Shown piece by piece: positions 44,975 through 54,543 of a stretch of DNA of 64,000 nucleotides. The translations under genes and the position numbers were made by a program. The stretch comes from Heliomarina baculiformis (lineage in GTDB: Bacteria > Pseudomonadota > Alphaproteobacteria > Rhodobacterales > Rhodobacteraceae): assembly GCF_019966545.1 (NCBI RefSeq), contig NZ_JAIMIC010000002.1, positions 620,001 to 684,000 of the forward strand. Direction: 5' to 3'. The notes beneath the pieces were generated by a model. That model was not told the origin of the DNA, did not search any database, and was given only the letters and a program-made list of their open reading frames with translations. How positions within the stretch are numbered: the stretch's first letter is position 1; each line of letters opens with the position of its first letter.

Positions 44975-46534
44975 TCAGGCGATCTGCCGGTCCTGTCCTT
45001 CCCAGTAGGGTTTGCGCAATTCCGTCTTGAGCACCTTGTTGGCGCCCGACAGCGGGAAGGCTTCGGTGCGGAATTCCACGCTGCGCGGGCATTTGTACCC
45101 GGCGATCAGCTCGTGGCAGTGATCCTTGATCTCCTGCTCGGTGGCTTCGGCCCCGGGTTTCAGGATCACCAGCGCATGAACTGCCTCGCCCCATTGCTCG
45201 CTCGGGATACCGATGACCGCGCTGGTGGCGACGGCGGGGTGCTGGCCAATGGCGTTTTCCACCTCGGCGGAATAGACGTTTTCGCCGCCCGAAACGATCA
45301 TGTCCTTGAGACGGTCCATCAGGAAGATGAAGCCTTCGTCATCCATGTAGCCCGCATCGCCGGTATGCACCCAGCCGTTGCGGATGGTCTTGGCGGTGAC
45401 ATCGGGTTTTTGCCAGTATCCGAGCATGGTGATCGGCCCCTTGACGGTGATTTCGCCGACCTCGCCGCGCGGAAGCTCGTTGCCGTCCTCGTCGACCACC
45501 CGGATCTCGACACAGCGGGTGGCGCGACCGGCGGAGCGCAGCTTGCCCGCCTTGGGGCCTTCGACCACGTGGTAATCGGTGGCAAGCACCGTCGCGACCG
45601 GGGAAAGCTCCGTCTGGCCAAAGGCTTGCAGGAATTGCGCCTTAGGGAAACATTTGAACCCGTTTTCCAGCGCCGCCTGTGTGATGGGCGAGGCACCGTA
45701 GGCGATGAGTTCCAGCGAGGAGACATCGGTTTCGGCCAGTTTCGGGCTGGCCATGACCATCTGCAGCATCACCGGGACCAGCAGGATGTGGCTGGGGCGA
45801 TGGGTTTCGATGGCTTCCAGCGTCGCGTCCGGCGTGAAGGACGGGATCGAGACATGGGTGCCAGAAACGAAGGTGATGGCCATGAACCAGAGCAGATCGG
45901 CGATATGGAACATCGGCGCGGCGTGGAGGTACACGGTGCCGTCACGCACCCCCAGTTCCTGCGCGTTAGACAGACCGCCCACGTAGAAGTTCGTATGACT
46001 GAGCATCACGCCCTTGGGGAAACCGGTGGTGCCGCCTGTATAAAAGATCCCGGCCAGATCGTCGCCAGACCGGCCCGCATCCTCGACCGGATCGGCGGCG
46101 GCGATGATCTCTTCGTAGTTCTGCATCCCCTCGGGCGTGTCGCCGTCACCGCAGAAGATGAGCGTTTTCAGACCCTTTGCCTGTTCCTGGATCGGCGCGG
46201 CAGCCTTGGCAAAGGCGTCGTCCACGATCAGGATTTCGGCCCCAGCATCATTGATCGCATAGGCGCATTCGGCGGGTGACCAGCGGATGTTCATCGGCAT
46301 CATCGCCCCACCGCCCCAGACGGTCGCGAAGAAATATTCGATGAACCGGTCCGAATTCAGCGACAAAAGGGCGACCCGGTCGTTGGGCTTCATGCCTAGA
46401 TTCTGCAGCGCGCCGGCCAGCTTCTGCACCCTGTTCAACAGGGTCTCCCATGTCTGGCTGCGGTCTGCGTGAACGGTGGCCGTGGTCGTCGGATTGACCT
46501 GCGCCGCACGGCGCAGGGCTGACGATATCTGCAT
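44975..46534 (-). CDS. Fatty-acid / acyl-CoA ligase of the adenylate-forming family
   Basis: This 519-residue enzyme activates a carboxylic acid to its CoA thioester through an acyl-AMP. It has the P-loop GIFYTGGTTGFPKGVMLSH, FGQTELSPVATVL (A5), HTGDAGYMDDEGFIFLMDRLKDMIVSGGENVY (A7-A8, split here by description only: HTGDAGY, DRLKDMI, GGENVY) and the C-terminal catalytic Lys in GANKVLKTELR. The substrate is not evident. It lies 58 bases downstream of an amidase gene on the same strand, so an amide may be hydrolysed and the acid then activated; that link is inference. Confidence 0.9.
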   Translation of the reverse strand: MQISSALRRAAQVNPTTTATVHADRSQTWETLLNRVQKLAGALQNLGMKPNDRVALLSLNSDRFIEYFFATVWGGGAMMPMNIRWSPAECAYAINDAGAEILIVDDAFAKAAAPIQEQAKGLKTLIFCGDGDTPEGMQNYEEIIAAADPVEDAGRSGDDLAGIFYTGGTTGFPKGVMLSHTNFYVGGLSNAQELGVRDGTVYLHAAPMFHIADLLWFMAITFVSGTHVSIPSFTPDATLEAIETHRPSHILLVPVMLQMVMASPKLAETDVSSLELIAYGASPITQAALENGFKCFPKAQFLQAFGQTELSPVATVLATDYHVVEGPKAGKLRSAGRATRCVEIRVVDEDGNELPRGEVGEITVKGPITMLGYWQKPDVTAKTIRNGWVHTGDAGYMDDEGFIFLMDRLKDMIVSGGENVYSAEVENAIGQHPAVATSAVIGIPSEQWGEAVHALVILKPGAEATEQEIKDHCHELIAGYKCPRSVEFRTEAFPLSGANKVLKTELRKPYWEGQDRQIA

Positions 46535-46592
46535 TTAAGTCTCCTCCCAGGACGTTATGCAAAGGCGCAAGCGCCTGTTATATGGAGGTAAT

Positions 46593-48023
46593 TTACCCCA
46601 TTCTCTCCCAAAGTACATCGCACATGCGCCCGACCCGCGATTCAATCGCGATCATCGCGTCGACGATGAGATCCTCGCGCCAGCGCTGTCCGATCACCTG
46701 CACATTGATGGGTTGGGGACCTTTGGGCAAGTCCGCAAGCCGCGCGGGCACGGAGCCGGCGGGCAGGCCGACGAAGTTCATCGAATAGGAGTAGATCGCG
46801 GCCCCCAGCACCTCGCGCACACCTGCTGCACCCTCGAGGTCGCGGTCGGGTCCAAAGAAGGGCGTCGGCATAAATGGCGTGAGAGCGAGCGGGTATTCGG
46901 CGAGGAACAGCGAAAGCTCGCGTGCGTAATAGGTGCGCTTGGCCATCATCGCGAGCAGTTCGGCCCCTTCAAACGGTTGGAACTGATCGAAATATTCGTT
47001 GAAAAGCGCGTTGATGTCGTTCGAGCCGAGCACCTTGATGTCGTCGCGCATCATACCTGCCATCTCGCCCATGAGGGTGCGATAGCCGTCCATGCCGCAG
47101 TCGCGGATCAGGGGCGGGTCGATTTCCTCGACCTGGTAGCCTGCGTCCTCGAGCGCTTCGCGGGCAGTATCCAGCGCCTTTTCGACCTCGGGGTGGAGAT
47201 CGAATTCAAAGGTGTTCTTGGTGAAGGCTACTTTAATGGGAGAGCCGAGCGGAGCGCCCTGCCACGGCAGCGGGATATGGAAGGGGTCGCGCGGATCGGG
47301 AGCGATCATGCTGGGCATGGACATGTGCAAATCCTGCGCGGTGCGGGTGATCAGCCCCTGCACGGACATGGATTGTGACAGCATCCCGCGTTCGGCTTTC
47401 TGGCTCGGGTTATAGGCGGGGACGCGGCCGAGGCCGGGCTTGACGGTCACCGCGCCATTGGCGGCGGCGGGAAAGCGCAGTGAGCCGCCGATGTCGTTGC
47501 CATGAGCGAGCGTGCCGATCCCGGCCATGATCGACGCACCCGCACCGCCCGAAGAGCCGCCGGGCGAGATATGAGCGCCCCAGGGGTTGTGCGTACGGCC
47601 GTAGAGCGGGTTGTCCGTGTCGGCGCGGAAGGAAAATTCGGGCGTGTTGGTGCGTCCGATCACGATAGCACCTGCCTTTTGCAGGTTTTCAACCACCGGG
47701 GCGTCATGCTCGGCGATGACGTCACGCAGGGCGAGCACCCCGTTGGTCGTCGCATGACCGGCCTGATCGACATTGACCTTGATGGTGACGGGCAGCCCGT
47801 GCAGCGGGCCGGGGGTGGCGCCACCGGCGCGGGCCTTGTCGAGCACCACGGCGCGTTCCATTGCCTCATCGCCGAGGTCTTCGACAACGGCGTTCAGGTC
47901 GGGGTTAACCGCGTGCATCCGCGCGATGGCGGCACTGACGGCAGCTTCGGCACTCAGCTCTCCGCTGCGGGTTTTTTCGGCGGTTTCGGTCGCGCTCAGG
48001 CGCCAGATCGTATCATTGGTCAT
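46593..48023 (-). CDS. Amidase signature family protein
   Basis: The 476-residue protein has the Ser-cisSer-Lys triad of this family: Lys in GLPVTIKVNVD, the cis-Ser in SPGGSSGGAGASIMAG and the nucleophile Ser in HGNDIGGSLRFPAAANG. Members hydrolyse amides such as acetamide, indoleacetamide or peptide amides. It is not GatA-like in context, because no gatB or gatC is near. ATG 48023 gives MTNDTIWRLSATETAEK with GGAGAATACAC upstream. It is probably co-transcribed with the acyl-CoA ligase that follows. Confidence 0.9.
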   Translation of the reverse strand: MTNDTIWRLSATETAEKTRSGELSAEAAVSAAIARMHAVNPDLNAVVEDLGDEAMERAVVLDKARAGGATPGPLHGLPVTIKVNVDQAGHATTNGVLALRDVIAEHDAPVVENLQKAGAIVIGRTNTPEFSFRADTDNPLYGRTHNPWGAHISPGGSSGGAGASIMAGIGTLAHGNDIGGSLRFPAAANGAVTVKPGLGRVPAYNPSQKAERGMLSQSMSVQGLITRTAQDLHMSMPSMIAPDPRDPFHIPLPWQGAPLGSPIKVAFTKNTFEFDLHPEVEKALDTAREALEDAGYQVEEIDPPLIRDCGMDGYRTLMGEMAGMMRDDIKVLGSNDINALFNEYFDQFQPFEGAELLAMMAKRTYYARELSLFLAEYPLALTPFMPTPFFGPDRDLEGAAGVREVLGAAIYSYSMNFVGLPAGSVPARLADLPKGPQPINVQVIGQRWREDLIVDAMIAIESRVGRMCDVLWERMG

Positions 48024-48182
48024 GTGTATTCTCCTGCGCGGGCACGTTAGGCGCGCGGCGCAGGGAAAGCCAAGAGGGGACGGGCAGAAACATCGCGCCA
48101 AACGGCTCATCAGGACAACAAATGTGCTCTTGCTGACGACAGGCAAAACCCCGCCATCGTGTACTGTGACAGCGATTTGAGC

Positions 48183-48207
48183 GGAACCAACGGCCTGCTG
48201 TCACGTT
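48183..48207 (+). promoter_or_regulatory. EcfG-type general stress promoter of csbD
   Basis: GGAAC (48183-48187) and CGTT (48204-48207) are separated by 16 bp, which matches the consensus of the alphaproteobacterial general stress sigma factor EcfG. It lies about 70 bases before the CsbD-family ATG. Proteins of this family are typical members of that regulon. Confidence 0.7.
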
Positions 48208-48275
48208 TTGTCCCCGAGGCAACGCAGGGTGCGGGGCCTTGGGGTGGAAGCCCCGCAAAGAATAGGAGTTATGTT

Positions 48276-48485
48276 ATGAACTGGGATCAAATCCAAGGTA
48301 ACTGGAAACAGATCAAAGGCTCGATTCAGCGCGAATGGGGCGAGCTCACCGATGATGACCTCGACAAGGTCGAAGGTGATCGCACCAAGCTGATTGGTGT
48401 TGTTCAGGAACGCTATGGCCTCGCCAAAGACGAAGCTGAACGCAAGGTTGACGAATTCGCAGCGCGCGATCACAGCGCAGTCTGA
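48276..48485 (+). CDS. CsbD family stress protein
   Basis: The 69-residue hydrophilic protein begins MNWDQIQGNWKQIKGSIQRE and continues with WGELTDDDLDKVEGDRTKL, the hallmark of the CsbD family of small general-stress proteins whose function is unknown. TAGGAGTT precedes the ATG at 48276. An EcfG promoter lies upstream and a strong terminator follows, so it is monocistronic and probably induced in stationary phase or osmotic stress. Confidence 0.92.
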   Translation: MNWDQIQGNWKQIKGSIQREWGELTDDDLDKVEGDRTKLIGVVQERYGLAKDEAERKVDEFAARDHSAV

Positions 48486-48506
48486 ATTCAAAGCATTTAA
48501 GCGGTA

Positions 48507-48536
48507 CAAGGGCGGCTGACTCAGCCGCCCTTGCGC
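48507..48536. terminator. Bidirectional terminator, csbD / prpE
   Basis: AAGGGCGGCT pairs with AGCCGCCCTT (stem between 48507 and 48533) around a GACTC loop. It lies between the convergent csbD and prpE genes. The T tract is short on both sides. Confidence 0.7.
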
Positions 48537-48560
48537 GTTTCCGGGTGTCGCTTCGGCAGG

Positions 48561-50450
48561 TTAGCCGCTGTAGCCGATCGATTTAAGCGCATCGCGAATT
48601 TCGTCGAGAATGGCGGGGTCGTCGATCGTGGCGGGCATTTTGAAATCCTGATTGTCTGCGATCTTAACCATGGTTGCCCGAAGGATTTTGCCCGAGCGGG
48701 TCTTGGGCAGGCGGTCCACAACCACGGCAAGCTTGAAGGCCGCGACCGGGCCGATCTGGTCACGGACGAGTTTCACGCATTCCGACGTGATTTCCGCCTC
48801 CGGACGGTTCACGCCCTTGGTAAGGATCACGAACCCGACGGGCATCTGGCCCTTGAGGTCGTCGCTGACACCGATCACGGCGCATTCTGCGACGTCCGGG
48901 TGGCTGGCCAGCACTTCCTCCATCGCGCCGGTCGACAGACGGTGCCCGGCGACATTGATCACGTCATCGGTGCGGGCCATGATGTAGACATAGCCGTTTT
49001 CGTCGATCATCCCGGCATCGCCGGTTTCGTAATAGCCGGGGAAATGCTCGAGGTAGGATTTCTTGAACCGCGCCTCGGCGTTCCAGAGCGTGGGCAGCGT
49101 GCCGGGGGGGAGGGGCAGCTTGATCGCGATGGCGCCAAGCTCACCCGGTTTCATCGGATGCCCGGCCTCGTCGAGGATCTGGATGTCATAACCGGGCATG
49201 GCCACAGTGGGCGAGCCGATCTTGACCGGCAAGGCCTCGAGCCCCGCCGGGTTGCCTGCGATGGTCCAGCCGGTCTCTGTCTGCCACCAGTGGTCATAGA
49301 CGGGCTTGTCCAGAACGCGTTGAGCCCACTCGATGGTGTCCGGATCGGCGCGTTCCCCCGCGAGATAGAGGGCGCGCAGGCAAGAGAGGTCGTATTTCTT
49401 GAGATACTCGCCCTTGGGGTCTTCGCGTTTTACCGCGCGGATCGCTGTTGGTGCGGTAAAGAAAGACCGCACGTTATGTTCCGAGATAACGCGCCAGAAG
49501 GTGCCGGGATCGGGGGTACCGACGGGCTTGCCTTCGAACACGATGGTGGTGTTGCCGTGGATCAGCGGGCCATAGGCGATATAGGAATGGCCCACGACCC
49601 AGCCCACGTCCGAGGCTGCCCAGAAGGCATCGCCGGGATCGACATTGTAGATGTTTTTCATCGACCAGTTGAGCGCGACAATGTGCCCGCCGGTGTGGCG
49701 CACGACGCCCTTGGGCGCACCGGTGGTGCCGGAGGTATAGAGGATGTAGGCGGGGTGGGTGCCTTCGACGGGGAGGCAATCGGCGGGCTCGACGCCGTAT
49801 TGAAAACCGTACCAGTTGAAATCGCGACCCTCTTCGAGGTGAGCAACCTCTTGTTCACGTTGGAAGATTACGCAGAAATCCGGCTTGTGCGTGGCCTGTT
49901 CGATGGCCCCGTCGAGCAGCGGTTTGTAATGGACGACGCGGCCCGGTTCGATCCCGCAGGAGGCGGCGATGATCGCCTTTGGTTGGCAGTCGTCGATCCG
50001 CACGGCAAGCTCATGCGCGGCGAAACCGCCGAAAACGACCGAGTGGATGGCGCCGATCCGCGCGCAGGCCAGCATGGCCTCGATCGCTTGCGGCACCATC
50101 GGCATGTAGATGATGACCCGGTCGCCCTTTTCGATGCCCTTGGCGCGCAGGGCCCCGGCGAGCATGGCGACGCGGTTGCGCAGCTCGTCATAGGTGATCT
50201 TCTGGATTGTGCCGGTGACGGGGCTGTCATGGATCAGCGCGATCTGGTCGCCGCGCCCGGCTTCGCAATGGCGGTCAACGGCGTTCCAGCAGGTGTTGAC
50301 CATGCCGTCGTCATACCAGGTGTAGAGCGGGGCGTTTTCGTCGTTAAGCGCCCTTGTCGGAAAGCGGTCCCAGTCGATTGACTTGGCCTGTTCGAGCCAG
50401 AACCCGTTCGGGTCGGCCATGCTGGCGTCGTAGACTTCCTTGTAAGACAT
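48561..50450 (-). CDS. prpE: Propionyl-CoA synthetase PrpE
   Basis: PrpE activates propionate to propionyl-CoA. The 629-residue protein starts SYKEVYDASMADPNGFWLEQ, as in the acetyl/propionyl-CoA synthetase family. It has ILYTSGTTGAPKGVVRHTGG, DHWWQTETGW, YETGDAG and the acetylatable Lys in PKTRSGKILRATM. The block RHTGGH with AASDVGWVVGHSYI favours PrpE over Acs. ATG 50450 is preceded by GGAGGATCTC; an upstream ATG is rejected. The sirtuin in this window could deacetylate its C-terminal Lys, by analogy with CobB. MeaB, 18 kb away, belongs to the same propionate route. Confidence 0.93.
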   Translation of the reverse strand: MSYKEVYDASMADPNGFWLEQAKSIDWDRFPTRALNDENAPLYTWYDDGMVNTCWNAVDRHCEAGRGDQIALIHDSPVTGTIQKITYDELRNRVAMLAGALRAKGIEKGDRVIIYMPMVPQAIEAMLACARIGAIHSVVFGGFAAHELAVRIDDCQPKAIIAASCGIEPGRVVHYKPLLDGAIEQATHKPDFCVIFQREQEVAHLEEGRDFNWYGFQYGVEPADCLPVEGTHPAYILYTSGTTGAPKGVVRHTGGHIVALNWSMKNIYNVDPGDAFWAASDVGWVVGHSYIAYGPLIHGNTTIVFEGKPVGTPDPGTFWRVISEHNVRSFFTAPTAIRAVKREDPKGEYLKKYDLSCLRALYLAGERADPDTIEWAQRVLDKPVYDHWWQTETGWTIAGNPAGLEALPVKIGSPTVAMPGYDIQILDEAGHPMKPGELGAIAIKLPLPPGTLPTLWNAEARFKKSYLEHFPGYYETGDAGMIDENGYVYIMARTDDVINVAGHRLSTGAMEEVLASHPDVAECAVIGVSDDLKGQMPVGFVILTKGVNRPEAEITSECVKLVRDQIGPVAAFKLAVVVDRLPKTRSGKILRATMVKIADNQDFKMPATIDDPAILDEIRDALKSIGYSG

Positions 50451-50780
50451 GAGATCCTCCTCCGCATCCATTAGGGTTTGTTAAGGAGCGAAGGCAGGTC
50501 CGGCAAGCCGCGAGACAGGTGGCGCGACAGTCTGGCGCAAATTTTCGTGACCGTTAGCGCAACAGTTTGCAAACCGTATAGGGCGGTCTTTGTCGCAAGG
50601 GTCGGGTTTGCAAAGTTTCCATATGATCCGGCGGGTTCGGCAGCAAATTGCCGCAGGGGAATACGAGGTGAAAATACGACGTCGAGGTCGAAAATCGGCA
50701 AGCTGGAATCAGGGATGTGGTGGTAGTTCTGGTGACAGGGCAGGCATGGTGCCTGTACCTTTGCATTGAGGATTGCCCCG
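50451..50780. other. Gene-free stretch upstream of prpE
   Basis: This region holds the prpE promoter on the minus strand. I see a long moderately GC-rich sequence without a credible open frame and without clear -35 and -10 boxes. No repeat was found in it. Confidence 0.4.
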
Positions 50781-50837
50781 ATGGGCGACAAGAAGTCCAA
50801 GCCGTCTAAACCCGGCGATAAAACCGTCAAGAAATAA
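50781..50837 (+). CDS. Possible 18-residue Lys-rich microprotein
   Basis: A short frame reads MGDKKSKPSKPGDKTVKK and stops at TAA. GAGGA stands eight bases before the ATG, which is a good ribosome-binding arrangement. Seven of 18 residues are Lys. Downstream, CCGCCATG (50867-50874) can pair with CATGGCGG about ten bases on. There is no family I know, and such a short frame can arise by chance. Confidence 0.25.
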   Translation: MGDKKSKPSKPGDKTVKK

Positions 50838-51026
50838 GTAATCCAGCCATTTTTCCCTAGAGTGTCCGCCATGTGGGTTGCCGCATGGCGGAATTGCGTT
50901 CCGGCGAGGGGTATTTCACTGGACTGAGTTTAGCCAGAATGACGCGCCGGAATTTACGCTCTTCGAAACGCGGCATGTGTCGGCGGGGAATCTCGCCCCG
51001 CTAACGGGGCGATGGGAGATGGTCGC
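50838..51026. other. Gene-free stretch after maeB with alternative hairpins
   Basis: GCGGGG and CCCCGC (50983-50988 and 50996-51001) can pair, but the right arm is also part of CGCCCCG (50994-51000), which pairs with CGGGGCG (51005-51011). The second hairpin lies 16 bases after the maeB stop and may act as its terminator. No open frame is present. Confidence 0.35.
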
Positions 51027-53300
51027 TTAGCCGTATTGCGCAACCGGGGTGCCCGCGATGGCGGACATGTTCAGCAACCCGCGCGTGGTGATCGAGGGGC
51101 TGACGATATGGGCGCGGTTCCCCATGCCCATCAGGATCGGTCCGACTTCGAGCCCGCCCGCGCGCATCTTGAGGATGTTGCGCACGCCGCTGGCTGCGTC
51201 TGCATGGGCAAAGACCAGCACATTGGCGATGCCTTCCATGCGCGAGTTCGGGAAAACCCGGGCGCGAAGTTCCCCGTCGAGCGCGGCTTCGACGTTCATT
51301 TCGCCCTCGAATTCAAAGGTGCAGCCCTTGCGGTTCAGAATGTCCATCGCGGCGCGCATGCGCTGGCCGGAACTGTCGTTCTGGCTGCCGAATTGCGATT
51401 GCGAACACATGGCGACCTTGGGGGTTAGGCCAAAGCGGCGCACGTGACGCGCGGCCCCGATGGCGATATCCGCAAGTTCCTCGGCGGTGGGTTCGGTGTG
51501 GACCTGCGTATCGGCGATGAACAGCGGACCCTCTTCGAGGATCATCAGGCTGAGCGCGCCCGCAGGATGCAATTCGTCCGATCCCAGCACCTGATTGATG
51601 TAGTTCAGATGCCAGCGGTATTCGCCGAAAGTGCCGCAGATCAGGCAGTCGGCCTCGCCGCGTTGGACCATGATCGCGCCGATGGCCGTGGTGTTGGTCC
51701 GCAGGATCGCCTTGGCGAGGTCCGGTGTGACGCCGCGCCGTTCCATGATCTCGTGATACGAAGTCCAGTAATCGTAGTAGCGCGGGTCGTTTTCCGGGTT
51801 CACGAGCTGCACATCGCGGCCCGGGCGGATATCGAGCCCGAAGCGTTCGCAGCGCTGCTCGATCACTTCGGGGCGGCCGATCAGAATCGGGGTTTCAGTG
51901 GTCTCTTCGAGCACCGCCTGCGCGGCGCGGAGAACACGTTCGTCCTCGCCCTCAGCAAATACGATCCGGCGCGAGGCAGAGGCGGCGGCCTCGAACACCG
52001 GGCGCATCAGCAGGGCTGAGCGGAAGACCGACTGGTTCAGCTTGTGCTTATAGGCGTCGAGATCCTCGATCGGTCGCGCGGCAACGCCGCTTTCCATCGC
52101 GGCGCGAGCCACGGAGGACGAGACCACAGCAATCAGGCGCGGATCGAAAGGCTTGGGGATCAGGTAATCGGCGCCAAAGGTAAGCTGTTCGCCGGAATAG
52201 GCGGCGGCAGCCTCGGCGCTGGTGGTGGCGCGGGCGAGTTCCGCGATCCCGTCGATACAGGCAAGCTGCATCTCGTCGTTGATCTCGGTCGCGCCAACAT
52301 CCAACGCCCCGCGGAAGATAAAGGGGAAGCAGAGGACGTTATTGACCTGGTTGGGAAAATCGCTGCGGCCTGTCGCGATGATCGCATCCGGCGCGACTTG
52401 ACGGACGAGGTCGGGCATGATTTCGGGCGTGGGGTTGGCGAGGGCAAAGATGATCGGGCGGGTCGCCATGCGGGCCACCATTTCCGGCTGTAGCACGCCG
52501 GGGCCGGACAGGCCGAGAAAGAGATCGGCACCGTCGATGACCTCATCCAGTGTGCGCAGATCGGATTTTTGCGCATATTCGGCTTTTTGAGGGTTCATGT
52601 CCTCGGCCCGTCCTTCGTAGACGAGACCGTGAATATCACAGAGCCAGACGTTTTCGCGTTTGACACCCAGTTTCAGCAGCATGTTGAGGCAGGCGATGCC
52701 CGCCGCGCCACCGCCGGTCGAGACGATCTTGATGTCCTCAAAGGATTTCTGCGCGACGAAGATCGCGTTCTTGGCGGCCGCGCCTACGACGATGGCGGTG
52801 CCGTGCTGATCATCGTGGAACACCGGGATGTTCATGCGTTCGCGGCAGATCCGTTCGACGATGAAACAGTCGGGGGCCTTGATGTCTTCGAGATTGATCG
52901 CGCCAAAGGTCGGTTCCATCGCGCAGACGAGATCGGCCAGCTTTTCGGGGTCGGGTTCGTTCAATTCGATATCGAAACAGTCGATATTGGCGAATTTCTT
53001 GAAGAGCACGGCCTTGCCCTCCATCACCGGTTTCGAGGCCAGCGCGCCGATGTTGCCAAGCCCCAGAACCGCCGAGCCATTGGAGACGACGCCGACCAGA
53101 TTGCCCCGCGTGGTGTAGCGCGCGGCGTTTGCCTCATCTTCCTTGATTTCAAGGCAGGCCTCGGCCACGCCAGGAGAATAGGCACGGGCCAGATCGCGCC
53201 CGTTCGCCATTGGCTTGGTGGCGCGGATTTCGAGTTTTCCGGGCTTGGGATGTTCGTGGTAATACAGCGCAGCCTGGCGCAGGCTCTGGTTTTCGGACAC
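51027..53300 (-). CDS. maeB: NADP-dependent malic enzyme with phosphotransacetylase-like domain
   Basis: MaeB decarboxylates malate to pyruvate with NADP. The 757-residue protein is the two-domain form. Residues about 1-430 carry the malic enzyme, with Tyr and Lys regions [15 protein letters not shown] and [32 protein letters not shown] and the nucleotide motif [13 protein letters not shown]. Residues about 430-757 resemble phosphotransacetylase ([34 protein letters not shown]) and act as a regulatory domain bound by acetyl-CoA. The start is GTG at 53300. It supplies NADPH and pyruvate from C4 acids. Confidence 0.95.
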   Translation of the reverse strand: MSENQSLRQAALYYHEHPKPGKLEIRATKPMANGRDLARAYSPGVAEACLEIKEDEANAARYTTRGNLVGVVSNGSAVLGLGNIGALASKPVMEGKAVLFKKFANIDCFDIELNEPDPEKLADLVCAMEPTFGAINLEDIKAPDCFIVERICRERMNIPVFHDDQHGTAIVVGAAAKNAIFVAQKSFEDIKIVSTGGGAAGIACLNMLLKLGVKRENVWLCDIHGLVYEGRAEDMNPQKAEYAQKSDLRTLDEVIDGADLFLGLSGPGVLQPEMVARMATRPIIFALANPTPEIMPDLVRQVAPDAIIATGRSDFPNQVNNVLCFPFIFRGALDVGATEINDEMQLACIDGIAELARATTSAEAAAAYSGEQLTFGADYLIPKPFDPRLIAVVSSSVARAAMESGVAARPIEDLDAYKHKLNQSVFRSALLMRPVFEAAASASRRIVFAEGEDERVLRAAQAVLEETTETPILIGRPEVIEQRCERFGLDIRPGRDVQLVNPENDPRYYDYWTSYHEIMERRGVTPDLAKAILRTNTTAIGAIMVQRGEADCLICGTFGEYRWHLNYINQVLGSDELHPAGALSLMILEEGPLFIADTQVHTEPTAEELADIAIGAARHVRRFGLTPKVAMCSQSQFGSQNDSSGQRMRAAMDILNRKGCTFEFEGEMNVEAALDGELRARVFPNSRMEGIANVLVFAHADAASGVRNILKMRAGGLEVGPILMGMGNRAHIVSPSITTRGLLNMSAIAGTPVAQYG

Positions 53301-53332
53301 GGGAACGGACCTCTTTCTGGGTTTAGTTTAGT

Positions 53333-53360
53333 GTTAAACCATTTTTTTGTGGCGTTAAAC
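53333..53360 (-). promoter_or_regulatory. GTTAAAC direct repeats in the maeB promoter region
   Basis: GTTAAAC occurs at 53333-53339 and 53354-53360, exactly 21 bp apart, which is two helical turns, with a T7 run between. The repeats lie 33-60 bases upstream of the maeB GTG. They look like paired sites for one face of the DNA. The regulator is unknown. Confidence 0.45.
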
Positions 53361-53451
53361 GGTTCTTTTCACATCGTTCACCAAGCCGCTTGCTTGCAAG
53401 TTTGGCGGCGGCTCGTCAAAGTCGCGAAAAACACGGTGAAAGAGAGCAAAG

Positions 53452-54537
53452 ATGACCGAGATCCGGGGGGAAATCCGACTTCCCACGCAAGAGCTGCGCG
53501 ATGATATTCCGTTTCTTACCAAGGTATTGGGGATGCGGCTGGATATGATCTATCCGGCGGATGACCCCCAGGTGGCGGTTTTTTCCGGGCATGGGCTGCG
53601 GCTGCGGGTCGAGAATGGTGCGCCGGAATCACCGGGAACTTTGCGTATTCTGACCGATGCGCCGGATGAATTCGCCGATGGAAAGCGGGAACTGATCGCG
53701 CCGAATGGGACCAAAATCGAAATCGATGAGTTGAACCCGCCGATGCAGATGCCGACGACGGTGCATTCCTTTGTGGTGCGGCGACTGGCGGATCAGGCGC
53801 CGTGGATCATCGGGCGGGCGGGGATGCATTACCGTGACCTGATTCCCGACCGCCTGGGCGGGTCGATCATTGCAAGCCATATCCGGATTCCTGACGGCGG
53901 CCCGGTGCCTGACATGGTGCATTTCCACAAGGTCGGCTTTCAGCTCATCTTTTGCATAAACGGTTGGGTAGACGTGGTTTACGAAGATCAGGGGCCGAAG
54001 ATGCGCCTGACGGCGGGCGATTGTTTCATCCAGCCGCCCGAGATCCGCCATCGTGTGCTTGAAGCGAGCGACAATGTTCAGGTGATCGAGATCGGCGTAC
54101 CCGCCGAGCATGTCACTGAAATCGACCATGATATGGAATTGCCGACACCGCATCTTCGCCCTGAGCGCGAATGGCAGGGGCAGCGTTTCGTTTACAATCG
54201 GGCGAAGGATGCGACCTGGGTACCGTTCCGGATTCCGGGGTTCGAGGCGCGGGACACGACCATTTCCGAGAATACCAAGGGTGTCGCCGGCGTTCAGGTG
54301 GTGCGCAAGGGACAGGGTACGCCGGACTGGGCGCGCCATGACACCGATATTCTTTTCACCTTTGTGATGTCGGGGCAGGTGACGCTCGAGGGAGAAGGGC
54401 GTGAGCCTTATCCGCTGACCGAAGGGGACGCTTTTGTTATCCCGCCTGGCATGAAAACGCGGCTCCGGGATGCCAGCGAAAACATTGAATTGCTTGAAGT
54501 ATCGCTGCCGGGCGTGTTTGAGACAAAGCTCGGCTGA
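53452..54537 (+). CDS. Two-cupin protein with glyoxalase-like N-terminus
   Basis: The 361-residue protein has an N-terminal segment (about 1-65) like a vicinal oxygen chelate module (IPFLTKVLGMRLDMIYPADDPQ), followed by a first cupin at about 155-225 (MVHFHKVGFQLIFCINGWV with GDCFIQPPEIRHRV) and a second at about 275-355 (DTDILFTFVMSGQVTLEGEG with GDAFVIPPGMKTRL). His ligands are present in the first cupin; the second has fewer. Such proteins may be dioxygenases or sugar-acid isomerases, but I cannot assign a reaction. The neighbours give no pathway. Confidence 0.75.
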   Translation: MTEIRGEIRLPTQELRDDIPFLTKVLGMRLDMIYPADDPQVAVFSGHGLRLRVENGAPESPGTLRILTDAPDEFADGKRELIAPNGTKIEIDELNPPMQMPTTVHSFVVRRLADQAPWIIGRAGMHYRDLIPDRLGGSIIASHIRIPDGGPVPDMVHFHKVGFQLIFCINGWVDVVYEDQGPKMRLTAGDCFIQPPEIRHRVLEASDNVQVIEIGVPAEHVTEIDHDMELPTPHLRPEREWQGQRFVYNRAKDATWVPFRIPGFEARDTTISENTKGVAGVQVVRKGQGTPDWARHDTDILFTFVMSGQVTLEGEGREPYPLTEGDAFVIPPGMKTRLRDASENIELLEVSLPGVFETKLG

Positions 54538-54543
54538 TACGTG

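Noticed and set aside
48531-50381. 616-codon open frame on the plus strand over prpE
   Set aside because: It mirrors prpE; the product has no recognisable domain and begins inside the csbD/prpE terminator region.
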